DNA from: Yimella lutea
GTDB lineage: Bacteria; Actinomycetota; Actinomycetes; Actinomycetales; Dermatophilaceae
Direction: 5' to 3'
Length of the DNA: 64,000 nucleotides
Assembly: GCF_006715095.1 (NCBI RefSeq)
Contig: NZ_VFMO01000001.1
Coordinates: forward strand, 1,550,001-1,614,000
In this document: positions 44,967-53,584 of the stretch, piece after piece
Numbering within the stretch: position 1 is the first letter of the stretch
Layout: each line of letters begins with the position of its first letter
The notes under the pieces: generated by a model
The model's database searches: none
Told to the model about the DNA's origin: nothing
The model's input: only the letters and a program-made list of their open reading frames with translations
Made by a program: the position numbers and the translations under genes

Positions 44967-46499
44967 ATGACGAACGCGGCGAAGACCTACGAAGTGCGCA
45001 CCCACGGGTGCCAGATGAACGTCCACGATTCCGAACGGATCAGTGGCCTGCTGGAGTCCGCGGGCTACGTCGACGTCGCGTCGGTGTCGTCGGACACTCG
45101 TCCCGATGTCCCCGACGTCGTCGTCTTCAACACCTGCGCGGTCCGTGAGAACGCCGACAACAAGTTGTACGGATCGCTCGGCCACCTGCGTCCGTGGAAG
45201 AACATCAACCCCGACCTGCAGATCGCCGTCGGTGGTTGTCTGGCTCAGAAGGATCGTGCCTCCATCGTCGATCGCGCGCCCTGGGTGGACGTGGTCTTCG
45301 GCACCCACAACGTCGGCGCGCTGCCGGTGCTGTTGGAACGCGCCCGGCACAACGCCGAGGCCCAGGTCGAGATCCTCGAATCGCTCGAGACCTTCCCGTC
45401 GACGCTGCCGACACGCCGCGATTCCGCGTACAGCGGTTGGGTGTCGATCTCGGTCGGCTGCAACAACACCTGCACCTTCTGCATCGTCCCTGCCCTGCGC
45501 GGCAAGGAGAAGGACCGCCGTCCGGGCGAGATCCTCGCCGAGATCCAGGCGCTGGTCGATCAGGGGGTCGTCGAGATCACCCTGCTCGGGCAGAACGTCA
45601 ACAGCTATGGCGTGGAATTCGGTGACCGTCAGGCGTTCAGCAAGTTGCTGCGTTCCTGCGGCGACATCGAAGGGCTTGAGCGAGTGCGGTTCACCTCACC
45701 GCACCCAGCGGCGTTCACCGACGACGTCATCGACGCAATGGCCGAGACCCCGAATGTCATGCCGTCGTTGCATATGCCGCTGCAGTCCGGTTCGGACAAG
45801 GTGCTGCGTGAGATGAAGCGCTCGTACCGATCGGCGAAGTTCCTCGGCATCCTCGACCGGGTGCGCGACCGCATCCCACACGCTGCCATCACCACCGACA
45901 TCATCGTCGGGTTCCCGGGCGAGACCGAGGCCGACTTCGAGGAGACGATGCGCGTCGTCCGCGAGGCCCGCTTTTCCTCGGCGTTCACCTTCCAGTACTC
46001 CATCCGGCCCGGCACGCCGGCTGCGACGATGCCCGAACAACTTCCGAAAGCCGTTGTGCAGCAACGGTTCGACCGGTTGCTGCAGTTGCAGGAGGAGATC
46101 TCCTGGGCCGAGAACCGCGAGATCGAGGGCCGCACCATCGAGGTGCTCGTCGCGCCGACCGAGGGACGCCGCGACAGCCGGACCGGGCGCATGTCCGGTC
46201 GCGCGCAGGACAACCGCCTCGTCCACTTCGCAGTGCCGACCGGGGAGGGCGTCGAGCTGCCGCGTCCGGGCGACTTCGCCACCGTCGACGTGACCTACGG
46301 TGCCGGGCACCACCTGATCGCCGACGGTGTGCTGGGCGGCGGAACGTTCTCCGTCCGCCGCTCCCGTGGAGGTGACGCGTGGCAGGCGTTGCAGGAAGGC
46401 AAGGCCGACGGCGCGACCGTCAAGCCCAAGGTCGCACTCGGCATGCCCTCGATCGGACAACCCGCACCCGTGCAGGTTCCTGCCTGCGGTATCGACTGA
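44967..46499 (+). CDS. miaB: tRNA-2-methylthio-N6-(isopentenyl)adenosine methylthiotransferase
   Basis: This 510-aa radical-SAM enzyme adds the methylthio group to i6A37 in tRNAs reading UNN codons. The N-terminal cysteines are in [28 protein letters not shown] and VGGCLAQKD; the radical SAM motif is [12 protein letters not shown]; a TRAM domain lies near the C-terminus, followed by an extension of about 50 residues. It would act on tRNA already prenylated by MiaA, encoded about 5 kb downstream. TACCCT at 44952-44957 ends 10 nt before the ATG. Confidence 0.95.
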   Translation: MTNAAKTYEVRTHGCQMNVHDSERISGLLESAGYVDVASVSSDTRPDVPDVVVFNTCAVRENADNKLYGSLGHLRPWKNINPDLQIAVGGCLAQKDRASIVDRAPWVDVVFGTHNVGALPVLLERARHNAEAQVEILESLETFPSTLPTRRDSAYSGWVSISVGCNNTCTFCIVPALRGKEKDRRPGEILAEIQALVDQGVVEITLLGQNVNSYGVEFGDRQAFSKLLRSCGDIEGLERVRFTSPHPAAFTDDVIDAMAETPNVMPSLHMPLQSGSDKVLREMKRSYRSAKFLGILDRVRDRIPHAAITTDIIVGFPGETEADFEETMRVVREARFSSAFTFQYSIRPGTPAATMPEQLPKAVVQQRFDRLLQLQEEISWAENREIEGRTIEVLVAPTEGRRDSRTGRMSGRAQDNRLVHFAVPTGEGVELPRPGDFATVDVTYGAGHHLIADGVLGGGTFSVRRSRGGDAWQALQEGKADGATVKPKVALGMPSIGQPAPVQVPACGID

Positions 46500-46570
46500 C
46501 CCTTCGGGCCACCGCACCGCGACTCGACCCGTCCGCCGATGTCGCACCCACGAGGTGGACACTGGCAGGC

Positions 46571-47791
46571 GTGAGTTTTCAGGGGTACCGGCGCGGCGAC
46601 GTCGGCTACCGCAACATCACCCTGGCTCTGTTCGCGGCGGGCATGGCGACCTTCGTGGCGATGTACTCGGCTCAGGCCGTCCTGCCGGAACTGTCGGACG
46701 AATTCTCCGTCGGCCCGGCGACCTCCGCTCTTGCGATCTCGGCCACCACCGGGTTGTTGGCGCTCGCGATCATCCCGGCCAGTGCGCTGTCCGAACGATT
46801 CGGACGCGTCCGGGTGATGGCCTTCGCAGCGCTGGCCTCCGCGCTGCTCGGATGCCTCATGCCGCTGGCAGCGTCGATGGAAGTCCTGTTGCTGCTGCGC
46901 GGCTTGCAAGGCCTGTGCCTCGCCGGGGTGCCCGCCACCGCGATGGCCTACCTCACAGAGGAGGTCGACGCCGAACATCTCGGTAGCGCGATGGGGCGCT
47001 ACATCGCCGGCACCACTGTCGGCGGTCTCAGCGGACGGGTGCTGGCCGCTCTCGTGCTGGACCACGCGAGTTGGCGATGGGCGCTCGAAGCAGCCGGTAT
47101 CGCGGCCCTCGCGTTCACCGGGCTGTTCCTGTGGCGGGCGCCGGGGTCCCGGTTCTTTGTGCCACAACCTGTCGGTCTACGCGCGACCACTACGAATGTT
47201 GTCGGCCACCTGCACAACGCCCGCCTGGTCGCGTTGTACGTGACGGCGTTTCTGCTGATGGGTGGATTCGTCGCGGTCTACAACATGATCGGATTCCGTT
47301 TGAGCGCAGCGCCGTTCGGACTGCCGCAGTCCGCCGTCGGGCTGGTGTTCCTGCTTTATCTGGCGGGTACGGTCTCGTCGGCCGCCGCGGGTCGATTGGC
47401 CGACCGTTTCGGGCGCAAGACCGTCCTCGTCGTCGCTGAGCTGGTGGCGGTGATCGGCTTACTGATCACGCTGCCGGCGAACCTGCCCGCCGTACTCGGG
47501 GGAGTCCTGCTGTTCACGGCAGGCTTCTTCGCAGCGCACTCGGTGGCCAGCGGTTGGGTCGGCGCAACCGCCGACGCACACCGCGCCGAGGCGAGCGCGC
47601 TCTATCTGTTCGCCTACTATCTCGGGAGTTCGGTGCTCGGCGCTCTGGCCGGTCTGTGGTTCGCGGCCGACGGCTGGGCGGGCGTCGTCGTCTACGTCGG
47701 CGTGCTGTTCGCGCTGGCGCTTGCTCTGGCCGTGATCATTCCGTTGCTGCGAAGGCGATGCGCAGCCACTCGTGCGTCGGGCGTATCCTGA
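46571..47791 (+). CDS. Major facilitator superfamily transporter
   Basis: This 406-aa protein has about 12 membrane segments and MFS signature loops: ALSERFGRVRVM between TM2 and TM3 and AGRLADRFGRKTVL in the second half. It resembles drug/metabolite exporters of the YnfM type. The substrate is unknown. I chose the GTG at 46571 (VSFQGYRRGDVGYRN), just before the first hydrophobic stretch; the frame is open further upstream. Its last codons overlap the likely promoter of the trpS leader. Confidence 0.82.
   Translation: MSFQGYRRGDVGYRNITLALFAAGMATFVAMYSAQAVLPELSDEFSVGPATSALAISATTGLLALAIIPASALSERFGRVRVMAFAALASALLGCLMPLAASMEVLLLLRGLQGLCLAGVPATAMAYLTEEVDAEHLGSAMGRYIAGTTVGGLSGRVLAALVLDHASWRWALEAAGIAALAFTGLFLWRAPGSRFFVPQPVGLRATTTNVVGHLHNARLVALYVTAFLLMGGFVAVYNMIGFRLSAAPFGLPQSAVGLVFLLYLAGTVSSAAAGRLADRFGRKTVLVVAELVAVIGLLITLPANLPAVLGGVLLFTAGFFAAHSVASGWVGATADAHRAEASALYLFAYYLGSSVLGALAGLWFAADGWAGVVVYVGVLFALALALAVIIPLLRRRCAATRASGVS
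47784..47789 (+). promoter_or_regulatory. -10 element of the trpS leader transcript
   Basis: TATCCT lies 8 nt before the leader-peptide ATG and within the last codons of the MFS gene. Its spacing predicts that transcription begins at or next to that ATG, so the peptide would be translated without a 5' leader. Confidence 0.55.
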
Positions 47792-47796
47792 TCCGC

Positions 47797-47838
47797 ATGT
47801 CGAACACTCTCGCCCAGGGGTGGTGGCCGTCCTCCTAG
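47797..47838 (+). CDS. trpS leader peptide (MSNTLAQGWWPSS)
   Basis: This 13-codon frame contains two adjacent Trp codons (TGG TGG at 47821-47826) and ends in TAG. It lies 111 nt upstream of trpS and 31 nt before a strong terminator hairpin. A tandem-Trp leader before a tryptophanyl-tRNA synthetase fits ribosome-mediated attenuation: with little charged Trp-tRNA the ribosome would stall here and allow read-through into trpS. Confidence 0.85.
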   Translation: MSNTLAQGWWPSS

Positions 47839-47876
47839 GCGGCCGTGTCGACATACCCACTTCACTCGCGCCGCCT
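47837..47876 (+). promoter_or_regulatory. Possible antiterminator pairing in the trpS leader
   Basis: AGGCGGC at 47837-47843 is complementary to GCCGCCT at 47870-47876, the 5' arm of the terminator. A ribosome stalled on the Trp codons would leave 47837 onward free to form this pairing; one that reaches the stop codon would cover it. Confidence 0.65.
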
Positions 47877-47893
47877 CGCACGAGGCGGCGTTT
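47869..47893 (+). terminator. trpS attenuator terminator
   Basis: CGCCGCCTCG (47869-47878) pairs perfectly with CGAGGCGGCG (47881-47890), followed by TTT. It lies between the Trp leader peptide and trpS. The short U-tract is common in high-GC genomes. Confidence 0.8.
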
Positions 47894-47948
47894 CGCATGC
47901 GCGAGCGTCTCGACGGGCGGGGCGGCTGCTTCGATCAGGAGCAGAACC

Positions 47949-49019
47949 ATGTCAGACGAATCCTTCGAGGCCGCCCGGGTCCGCAGCAACACGGTGCAGG
48001 CGGTGATCGACGGTCCCGACTCACCGGCCCGCCGAAAGCTGCGGGTGCTCACCGGTGACCGACCGACGGGCCCGCTGCACGTCGGCCACTACCTCGCCAG
48101 CATTCGCAACCGGGTCGAGTTGCAGGACAAGGGAATCGACTCCTTCGTCATCATCGCCGATTACCAGGTGATCACCGACCGGGACGCCGTCGGTGAGTTG
48201 GGGACGAACGTCTTCGGCTGCGTCCTGGACTACCTCGCCGCCGGCATCGATCCGGCACGGACGACTATCTTCACCCACTCCGCAGTGCCTGCGCTCAACC
48301 AACTCATGCTGCCGTTTCTGTCGTTGGTAACCGACGGCGAACTTCGCCGGAACCCGACGGTGAAGGACGAACTCGCCGCCACCGACGGGCGTCCGATGTC
48401 CGGCCTGCTGTTGACCTATCCGGTGCACCAGGCGGCCGACATTCTCTTCTGCCATGGGAATGTGGTGCCGATCGGCAAGGACAACCTGCCGCACGTCGAG
48501 CAGACCCGGGTGATCGCACGTCGCTTCAACAACCGGTACGCCGGTGGCGAGACGGTGTTCGCCGAGCCGGACGCTCTGCTCACCGAATCGCCACTGTTGC
48601 TCGGGCTGGACGGCACCAAGATGAGCAAGTCGAAGGGCAACACGATCACCCTCGCGATGACGGCGGACCAAACCGCTGCCGCCGTCCGGAAGGCACGCAC
48701 CGATTCCGAGCGGGTGATCACCTACGAACCTGATCGCCGTCCCCAGGTTGCTTCGTTGTTGGAGATCGCCGCAGGGTTCGAGGGTCGTGCGCCCGGTGAG
48801 CTCGCTGCGCAGATCGGGGACGCAGGTGCAGGCGGGCTGAAGAAGCTCGTCACCGATGCGGTCAACGAAGGACTTCGCGACCACCGTTCGCGCCGAGCCG
48901 AGTTGGCTGCCGATCCCGCGTACCTGCACATCGTGTTGCGTCAGGGGAACGAACGAGCGAACGCGGTGGCAGATGCCACGCTCGCGACGGTCCGTGCAGT
49001 GATGCGGATGAACTACTGA
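47949..49019 (+). CDS. trpS: Tryptophanyl-tRNA synthetase
   Basis: This 356-aa class I synthetase charges tRNA-Trp. It has the HIGH-like RPTGPLHVGHYLASI and the KMSKS motif DGTKMSKSKGNTI. Other family segments are VIIADYQVITDRD and LTYPVHQAADIL. An AGGAG precedes the ATG. Expression is probably set by the Trp-rich leader and attenuator directly upstream. It is convergent with the APH-like gene. Confidence 0.96.
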   Translation: MSDESFEAARVRSNTVQAVIDGPDSPARRKLRVLTGDRPTGPLHVGHYLASIRNRVELQDKGIDSFVIIADYQVITDRDAVGELGTNVFGCVLDYLAAGIDPARTTIFTHSAVPALNQLMLPFLSLVTDGELRRNPTVKDELAATDGRPMSGLLLTYPVHQAADILFCHGNVVPIGKDNLPHVEQTRVIARRFNNRYAGGETVFAEPDALLTESPLLLGLDGTKMSKSKGNTITLAMTADQTAAAVRKARTDSERVITYEPDRRPQVASLLEIAAGFEGRAPGELAAQIGDAGAGGLKKLVTDAVNEGLRDHRSRRAELAADPAYLHIVLRQGNERANAVADATLATVRAVMRMNY

Positions 49020-49038
49020 CGGGTGCTCGGGTCCTCGC

Positions 49039-49881
49039 TCAGGAGTATGCGCGCAGTGCGTCCGCGATCATCCGATGACCCTGGGCTTCGAAGCCCTCGT
49101 CACGTACCTGGAAGGCCCAGGCGGCCGTGCCGATCGCCTCACGGATCAGCATGCGGTGCCACGCGTCCGGCTCGCGTGGATCGTCGCCGTACCCGTCGAG
49201 AAACGCGGTTTCGAGATCGCGACGCCCGACGAACTGCTGGGTCGCCAAGCGTGCGAAATCGCTTGCGGCAGGACGGTGCTCGGCGCGTCCGAAGTCGATG
49301 ATCCGGATCGTGCTCTCGTCGTCCAGCCAGTTGCGCGGCTGCCAGTCACCGTGCGTCGGGACGAGGGTCACCGGGGGAGTCGGCCACGACGCAATGACTT
49401 CCCGCAGCCTTGTCTCGGCAGTGGGCTCGATGCGGTGCGGCTTGTCGAGCCAGGCGAGGGCCTTCTTGCGCAGTGCTTCTTCGTATCTGATGTCGACCTG
49501 TGAAGTGCTGGAATGGATGCGGGCAAGGAGCGCGCCGGCCTGCCGGTAGGTCTCGGGCTTCGATTCGCTCGCCGTGTTCTCGACGAGTTGTCCGGGAAGG
49601 TAGTGGGTCACGAGCAGGCGTGCGTCGGCGTCCTCGTGGAGCAGCACGGGCGCGTGACCTGTCGACGCGAGCACGGGCACCCACTCGCGATGCGCTGCGA
49701 TCTCTCGCACCAGGTGATGGTTGTCCTGGCCGGACGCCTTGATGATCACCCGTCGCCCATCTGCTGTGACGCCCTCCTGGACGACGGTGTCGACCAGCCC
49801 CCAGCTGTGGTCCCGGACGATCTCGATGCCGGGGCACCATGATTCAAGGAGCAGGTGCTGTTCGGCGCTGAGGGTCGACAT
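49039..49881 (-). CDS. Aminoglycoside-phosphotransferase-family kinase-like protein
   Basis: This 280-aa protein has the APH/choline-kinase fold: the catalytic loop VPTHGDWQPRNWLDD and metal-binding IRIIDFGRAEHRP. The N-lobe lysine lies in GRRVIIKASGQ. Such proteins phosphorylate small hydroxyl compounds; antibiotic resistance should not be assumed. TAGGCT at 49894-49889 (minus strand) is 8 nt before the ATG, predicting a leaderless mRNA. It is separated from rtcB upstream by a strong terminator. Confidence 0.82.
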   Translation of the reverse strand: MSTLSAEQHLLLESWCPGIEIVRDHSWGLVDTVVQEGVTADGRRVIIKASGQDNHHLVREIAAHREWVPVLASTGHAPVLLHEDADARLLVTHYLPGQLVENTASESKPETYRQAGALLARIHSSTSQVDIRYEEALRKKALAWLDKPHRIEPTAETRLREVIASWPTPPVTLVPTHGDWQPRNWLDDESTIRIIDFGRAEHRPAASDFARLATQQFVGRRDLETAFLDGYGDDPREPDAWHRMLIREAIGTAAWAFQVRDEGFEAQGHRMIADALRAYS

Positions 49882-49913
49882 GTCGGCCAGCCTACGAAGC
49901 GGCCGGAAGACTG

Positions 49914-49957
49914 GAGAATCCGCGCACCCTCGATCACCGCAGGGTGCGCGGATTCTC
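49914..49957 (-). terminator. Terminator downstream of rtcB
   Basis: A perfect 17-bp inverted repeat (arm 49914-49930, GAGAATCCGCGCACCCT; other arm 49941-49957) with a 10-nt loop follows the rtcB stop at 49970. No U-tract is seen, but the stem is very stable. Confidence 0.7.
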
Positions 49958-49969
49958 GTCCCGGGGAGG

Positions 49970-51139
49970 TCAGTCGCCCTTCACATTGACGATCTGCCGC
50001 AGCGTGTGCCGCACCTCCACCAGGTCGGCGGCGTCCGCCATCACCTGGTCGATGTCCTTGTACGCCTGCGGGATCTCGTCGATGAACGCGTCGGTGTCCC
50101 GGTACTCGATGCCGACCATCGCCTCCTGGAGCTGCTCCCGGGTGAAGGTCTTGCGGGCCTTGCTTCGCGAGTACTCCCTGCCGGCACCGTGCGGGGAGCT
50201 GTTGAGTGACAACGGGTTTCCCTTGCCGACCACGACGTAGGACGCGGTGCCCATAGAGCCCGGGATCAGGCCCGGACGACCCGCCTCGGCGTTGATCGCA
50301 CCCTTCCGGGACAACCAGACCTGCTTGCCGAAGTGGGTCTCCTGCTCGGTGTAGTTGTGGTGGCAGTTGATCCGTTCCTGCTGCTGCACCGGCACACCCA
50401 TCCAGTACTCCAGCTGGGTGATCACCCGGTCCATCATCTCCTCCCGGTTCAGCAACGCGTAGTGCTGTGCCCACCGCAACTCCCGGATGTAGGCCCAGAA
50501 CTCGTCCGTGCCCTCGACCAGGTATGCAAGGTCGTTGTCCGGCAACGAGATCCACCACTTCTGCGCCAACTGCTGGGCGACCTTGATGTGGTTTGACGCG
50601 ATCTTGTTGCCGACGCCCCGCGAACCCGAGTGCAGGAACAGCCAGACCCGATCCTGCTCGTCCAGGCTCACCTCGATGAAATGGTTGCCAGAACCCAGCG
50701 AGCCCAGCTGCAGGTCCCACTTGCCGGCGTACTTCGCCGGGTCGAAACCTGCGTCCGTCGCCATGGCCGCGAGCTCGTCGACCCGTGCCTGGGTGTGCTC
50801 GCGGGAGATCTTCCGGTTGACGCCGCCCGCCGACAGCGGGATCGACCGCTCGATCTGCTTCCGCAGCTTCGACAGGTCACCCGCGATGTCGGCCTTGGTG
50901 AACTGGGTCCGCACCGCGATCATGCCGCAGCCGATGTCCACACCGACCGCCGCCGGGATGATCGCTGCCTGCGTCGGGATGACCGAACCGACGGTTGCTC
51001 CCCGGCCCAGGTGTGCGTCTGGCATCAGCGCGAGGTGCGGGAAGATGAAGGGCATCGACGCCGTAAGTTCTGCCTGCTCGCGCGTGTTGTCCTCCAGGAT
51101 GCTTGCCCAGTTCCAGAGCCGCTCGTTGATCTTCTGCAT
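49970..51139 (-). CDS. rtcB: RNA-splicing ligase RtcB
   Basis: This 389-aa GTP- and manganese-dependent ligase joins 2',3'-cyclic phosphate or 3'-phosphate RNA ends to 5'-OH ends. It has AAVGVDIGCGMIAVRT (metal-binding Asp and Cys), SLGSGNHFIEV, LFLHSGSRGVGNKI, NCHHNY, and the guanylation-site region NSSPHGAGREYSRSKA. The ATG at 51139 follows AAGGGAG. No archease or RtcA gene is adjacent. RtcB in bacteria repairs tRNAs and rRNA cut by toxins; the local role is unknown, though the region is rich in tRNA genes (miaA, miaB, trpS). Confidence 0.94.
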   Translation of the reverse strand: MQKINERLWNWASILEDNTREQAELTASMPFIFPHLALMPDAHLGRGATVGSVIPTQAAIIPAAVGVDIGCGMIAVRTQFTKADIAGDLSKLRKQIERSIPLSAGGVNRKISREHTQARVDELAAMATDAGFDPAKYAGKWDLQLGSLGSGNHFIEVSLDEQDRVWLFLHSGSRGVGNKIASNHIKVAQQLAQKWWISLPDNDLAYLVEGTDEFWAYIRELRWAQHYALLNREEMMDRVITQLEYWMGVPVQQQERINCHHNYTEQETHFGKQVWLSRKGAINAEAGRPGLIPGSMGTASYVVVGKGNPLSLNSSPHGAGREYSRSKARKTFTREQLQEAMVGIEYRDTDAFIDEIPQAYKDIDQVMADAADLVEVRHTLRQIVNVKGD

Positions 51140-51266
51140 GGTCCTACTCCCTTCGTTCTCATCCCACACTCATCAGGTGTGCGTGGGTGGGTTCTTCGTA
51201 ACCGAGGATTGACGTCCGGATGCCGTCGAATGATCCATCGAATGCGAATGTTGTTGTCGGACAACG

Positions 51267-51297
51267 AAAAATGCCCGGTGGCGGACCACCGGGCATT
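51267..51297 (-). terminator. Rho-independent terminator of the 40-aa gene
   Basis: AATGCCCGGTGG (51270-51281) pairs perfectly with CCACCGGGCATT (51286-51297) with a CGGA loop. On the minus strand the stem is followed by TTTT (51270-51267), so it ends minus-strand transcription. The stop of the 40-codon frame is 17 nt upstream. Confidence 0.85.
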
Positions 51298-51313
51298 GCT
51301 CGTCGTATCGACG

Positions 51314-51436
51314 TCAGTCGATCCTGGACGAATCATCGTCGGTGGCGCCGAACTGCTTCAGGCAGCCCGAATTGCCCTCACGCTCTTGGCGGCGAGGGCT
51401 GAGGCTCCCATCCAGGGTCAGCGCCGTGATCGACAT
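51314..51436 (-). CDS. Small 40-aa protein of unknown function
   Basis: The peptide begins MSITALTLDGSLSPRRQERE and continues GNSGCLKQFGATDDDSSRID. It is not recognised. It is hydrophilic with one Cys, a basic middle (SPRRQERE) and an acidic end, and has no signal or membrane segment. It is supported as a gene by its surroundings: a promoter-like TTGCAC-N18-CAGACT placed 8 nt before the ATG (leaderless start) and a perfect terminator 17 nt after the stop. It lies in the 366-nt space between rtcB and acyP, divergent from acyP. Confidence 0.55.
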   Translation of the reverse strand: MSITALTLDGSLSPRRQEREGNSGCLKQFGATDDDSSRID

Positions 51437-51443
51437 GTCGGGA

Positions 51444-51473
51444 AGTCTGGGCCCGCCGTCGTGTCCTGTGCAA
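51444..51473 (-). promoter_or_regulatory. Promoter of the 40-aa gene
   Basis: On the minus strand TTGCAC (51473-51468), an 18-nt spacer and CAGACT (51449-51444) end 8 nt before the ATG at 51436. The -10 differs from TAnnnT at its first base. Confidence 0.45.
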
Positions 51474-51505
51474 CCGATTAATCGGCGAGTTCTAGGCTGA
51501 TCGCC

Positions 51506-51781
51506 ATGTTGCGAGCGGTACAGGTGCGCATCACCGGACGCGTCCAAGGGGTCTTCTTCCGTGCCTCCTGCGCCGAGTACGCCCGACAACTGGGGGTGCG
51601 CGGATGGGTGCGCAATGAGCCGGACGGCACCGTGCTGGCTCACTTCGAGGGCGGCTGGAACTCGATCGAGGAGATCGTGCAGTGGTGCCGCAAGGGTCCG
51701 CGACGAGCCGACGTCACAGACGTCGAGGTGACCAAGGTGGCGCCCATCGGAGCCGACGGATTCGACGTCGACCGTGAGTGA
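51506..51781 (+). CDS. acyP: Acylphosphatase
   Basis: This 91-aa enzyme hydrolyses acyl phosphates. It has the catalytic motif GRVQGVFFRASCAEYARQLG (with the phosphate-binding Arg) and GWVRNEPDGTVLAHFEG (with the catalytic Asn). TAGGCT at 51493-51498 ends 8 nt before the ATG, suggesting a leaderless mRNA. It overlaps miaA by 8 nt and begins an acyP-miaA-dapF run. Confidence 0.94.
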   Translation: MLRAVQVRITGRVQGVFFRASCAEYARQLGVRGWVRNEPDGTVLAHFEGGWNSIEEIVQWCRKGPRRADVTDVEVTKVAPIGADGFDVDRE

Positions 51782-52700
51782 TTCAGGAAACCTGATCGCC
51801 GTCATCGGTCCGACCGCGTGCGGCAAATCGGACCTCGGCGTCGCACTCGCCGAAAGACTCGGGGGAGAAGTTGTCAACGCCGACGCGTCACAGCTCTACC
51901 GCGGCATGGACATCGGCACGGCGAAGATGCCGCTCGAGCAGCGGCGCGGAGTGCCGCACCACCAGCTGGACGTCCTCGAGGTGACCGAGGAGGCGAGTGT
52001 CGCTGCCTATCAACGTGATTCCCGGCGTGACATCGACAGCATCCTCGATCGCGGACATGTCCCCGTGCTGGTAGGCGGCACCGGGCTCTACGTCCGCGCG
52101 GCGCTCGACGTCCTCGACATCCCACCCACCGACCCCGGGGTACGGGAACACTTCGAGCGGCGGGCCGCTACCGAGGGGATTCTGGCGTTGTACTCCCTAC
52201 TGAGACAACGGGATCCGAACGCAGCGGCCAACATCCTGCCGAGCAACGAGCGCCGTGTGATCCGTGCACTGGAGGTCATCGAGCTCACCGGTCGCCCGTT
52301 CAGCGCGACCATGCCGAGGCGCGAATTTCTCCGTCCCACAGTGATGCTCGGACTCGATGCCGATCGCGGCGTGCTCGACCAGCGCATCGACCGGCGCACG
52401 AGGGCGATGTGGGACGACGGTCTGGTCGACGAGGTGCGAGCACTCGACGCAACAGGGCTCCGAGACGGACGGACCGCGAGCCGGGCGATCGGATACACGC
52501 AGGTGTTGCGGCAACTCGACGCCGAACTCACCGAGGCTGAAGCGATCGAGGACACCGCACGTGCCACCAAGCGACTGGCCCGGCGGCAGTTCTCCTGGTT
52601 CCGGCCCGACCCGAGGATCACCTGGTTGCCGCACGACGCGTCCGACCTGATGGACCGTGCGCTCGAGGTGATCGCGTCCTCGCGCACAATGGACGCGTGA
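51774..52700 (+). CDS. miaA: tRNA dimethylallyltransferase
   Basis: This 308-aa enzyme transfers an isopentenyl group to A37 of tRNAs that read UNN codons, the substrate for MiaB. It shows the P-loop VIGPTACGKSDLGVALAERL, NADASQLYRGMDIGTAK, VGGTGLYVRA and the C-terminal RQFSWFRPDPRITWL. The start is GTG at 51774, overlapping acyP by 8 nt; the stop overlaps dapF by 4 nt. Confidence 0.95.
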   Translation: MSDSGNLIAVIGPTACGKSDLGVALAERLGGEVVNADASQLYRGMDIGTAKMPLEQRRGVPHHQLDVLEVTEEASVAAYQRDSRRDIDSILDRGHVPVLVGGTGLYVRAALDVLDIPPTDPGVREHFERRAATEGILALYSLLRQRDPNAAANILPSNERRVIRALEVIELTGRPFSATMPRREFLRPTVMLGLDADRGVLDQRIDRRTRAMWDDGLVDEVRALDATGLRDGRTASRAIGYTQVLRQLDAELTEAEAIEDTARATKRLARRQFSWFRPDPRITWLPHDASDLMDRALEVIASSRTMDA

Positions 52701-53584
52701 CCACCATCGACTTCGTCAAGGGCCACGGCACGCAGAACGACTTCGTTCTCGTGCCCGATCACGAGGGACGCCTCGACCTCACCCCGCAGGAGGTGACCTT
52801 CCTGGCCGATCGCCGGGCCGGCATCGGTGGCGACGGAGTGATCCGGGTTGCTCCGATCGGGGCGGCACCCGACGACGTCCGCGAGCAGTGCCCGGACGCG
52901 CGATGGTTCATGGACTACCGCAACAGCGACGGCTCCGTCGCGGAGATGTGCGGCAACGGCACCCGTGTTTTTGCGCGGTACCTGGTGGACGCCGGCCTCG
53001 AACGCGCGGATGTCTTCGAGATCGCGACGCGGGCCGGTCAGAAGCGGATCACCCGGTTCGGTGACGGTTTCGCCACCGACCTCGGGCCGTGGCGCTTGTC
53101 GCGGGAGGTCGAGGCCCAGGAGCGTGGAATGGATTCCGTGGTCCAGGTGCACGGGGCACCCGACCCGCTGCCCGCGCTCAGCCTCGACCTCGGCAACCCG
53201 CACACCGTGGTCGCGCTCCCGCCGTCCATCGACCTCGGCGCCCTTGACCTGACCCGTGCTCCGCAGGTCGACCCGCACCCCGAGCACGGCACGAACGTCG
53301 AGTTCGTCCGCGCGATCGAACACGCCCACATCTCCATGCGGGTGCACGAACGCGGTGTGGGGGAGACGCTGAGCTGTGGCACCGGCGCAGCTGCTGCGGC
53401 GCTCGCGATCTGGTGGTGGGGCGGTCGTCCGTCCGATCAACTCGACTGGCTCGTGGATGTACCGGGAGGACGTCTCGGCGTCCAGATCGCGGGTGATCGG
53501 GTGGCGCTGTCCGGACCCGCCGTCCTTGTCGCCCGCGGCACCGTCGAGCTGCCGGACCCGGTCGGGGTCAGTGACGGTGCGTGA
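52697..53584 (+). CDS. dapF: Diaminopimelate epimerase
   Basis: This 295-aa enzyme converts LL- to meso-diaminopimelate for peptidoglycan and lysine. Its two catalytic cysteines are in AEMCGNGTRVFARYL and LSCGTGAAAAAL, and the N-terminus shows FVKGHGTQNDFVLV. The GTG start overlaps the miaA stop (GTGA). Its 3' end overlaps the convergent methyltransferase by 17 nt. Confidence 0.95.
   Translation: MTTIDFVKGHGTQNDFVLVPDHEGRLDLTPQEVTFLADRRAGIGGDGVIRVAPIGAAPDDVREQCPDARWFMDYRNSDGSVAEMCGNGTRVFARYLVDAGLERADVFEIATRAGQKRITRFGDGFATDLGPWRLSREVEAQERGMDSVVQVHGAPDPLPALSLDLGNPHTVVALPPSIDLGALDLTRAPQVDPHPEHGTNVEFVRAIEHAHISMRVHERGVGETLSCGTGAAAAALAIWWWGGRPSDQLDWLVDVPGGRLGVQIAGDRVALSGPAVLVARGTVELPDPVGVSDGA

Noticed and set aside
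49039..49881. Aminoglycoside resistance gene
   Set aside because: The fold is APH-like but many such proteins phosphorylate other small molecules. Nothing nearby suggests resistance or mobility.
51083..51313. Possible hammerhead ribozyme in the rtcB leader (minus strand has CTGATGAG and later CGAAG)
   Set aside because: The sequence between the two core motifs cannot form stem II and the GAAA core is incomplete. The match is likely chance, although it would have suited RtcB chemistry.
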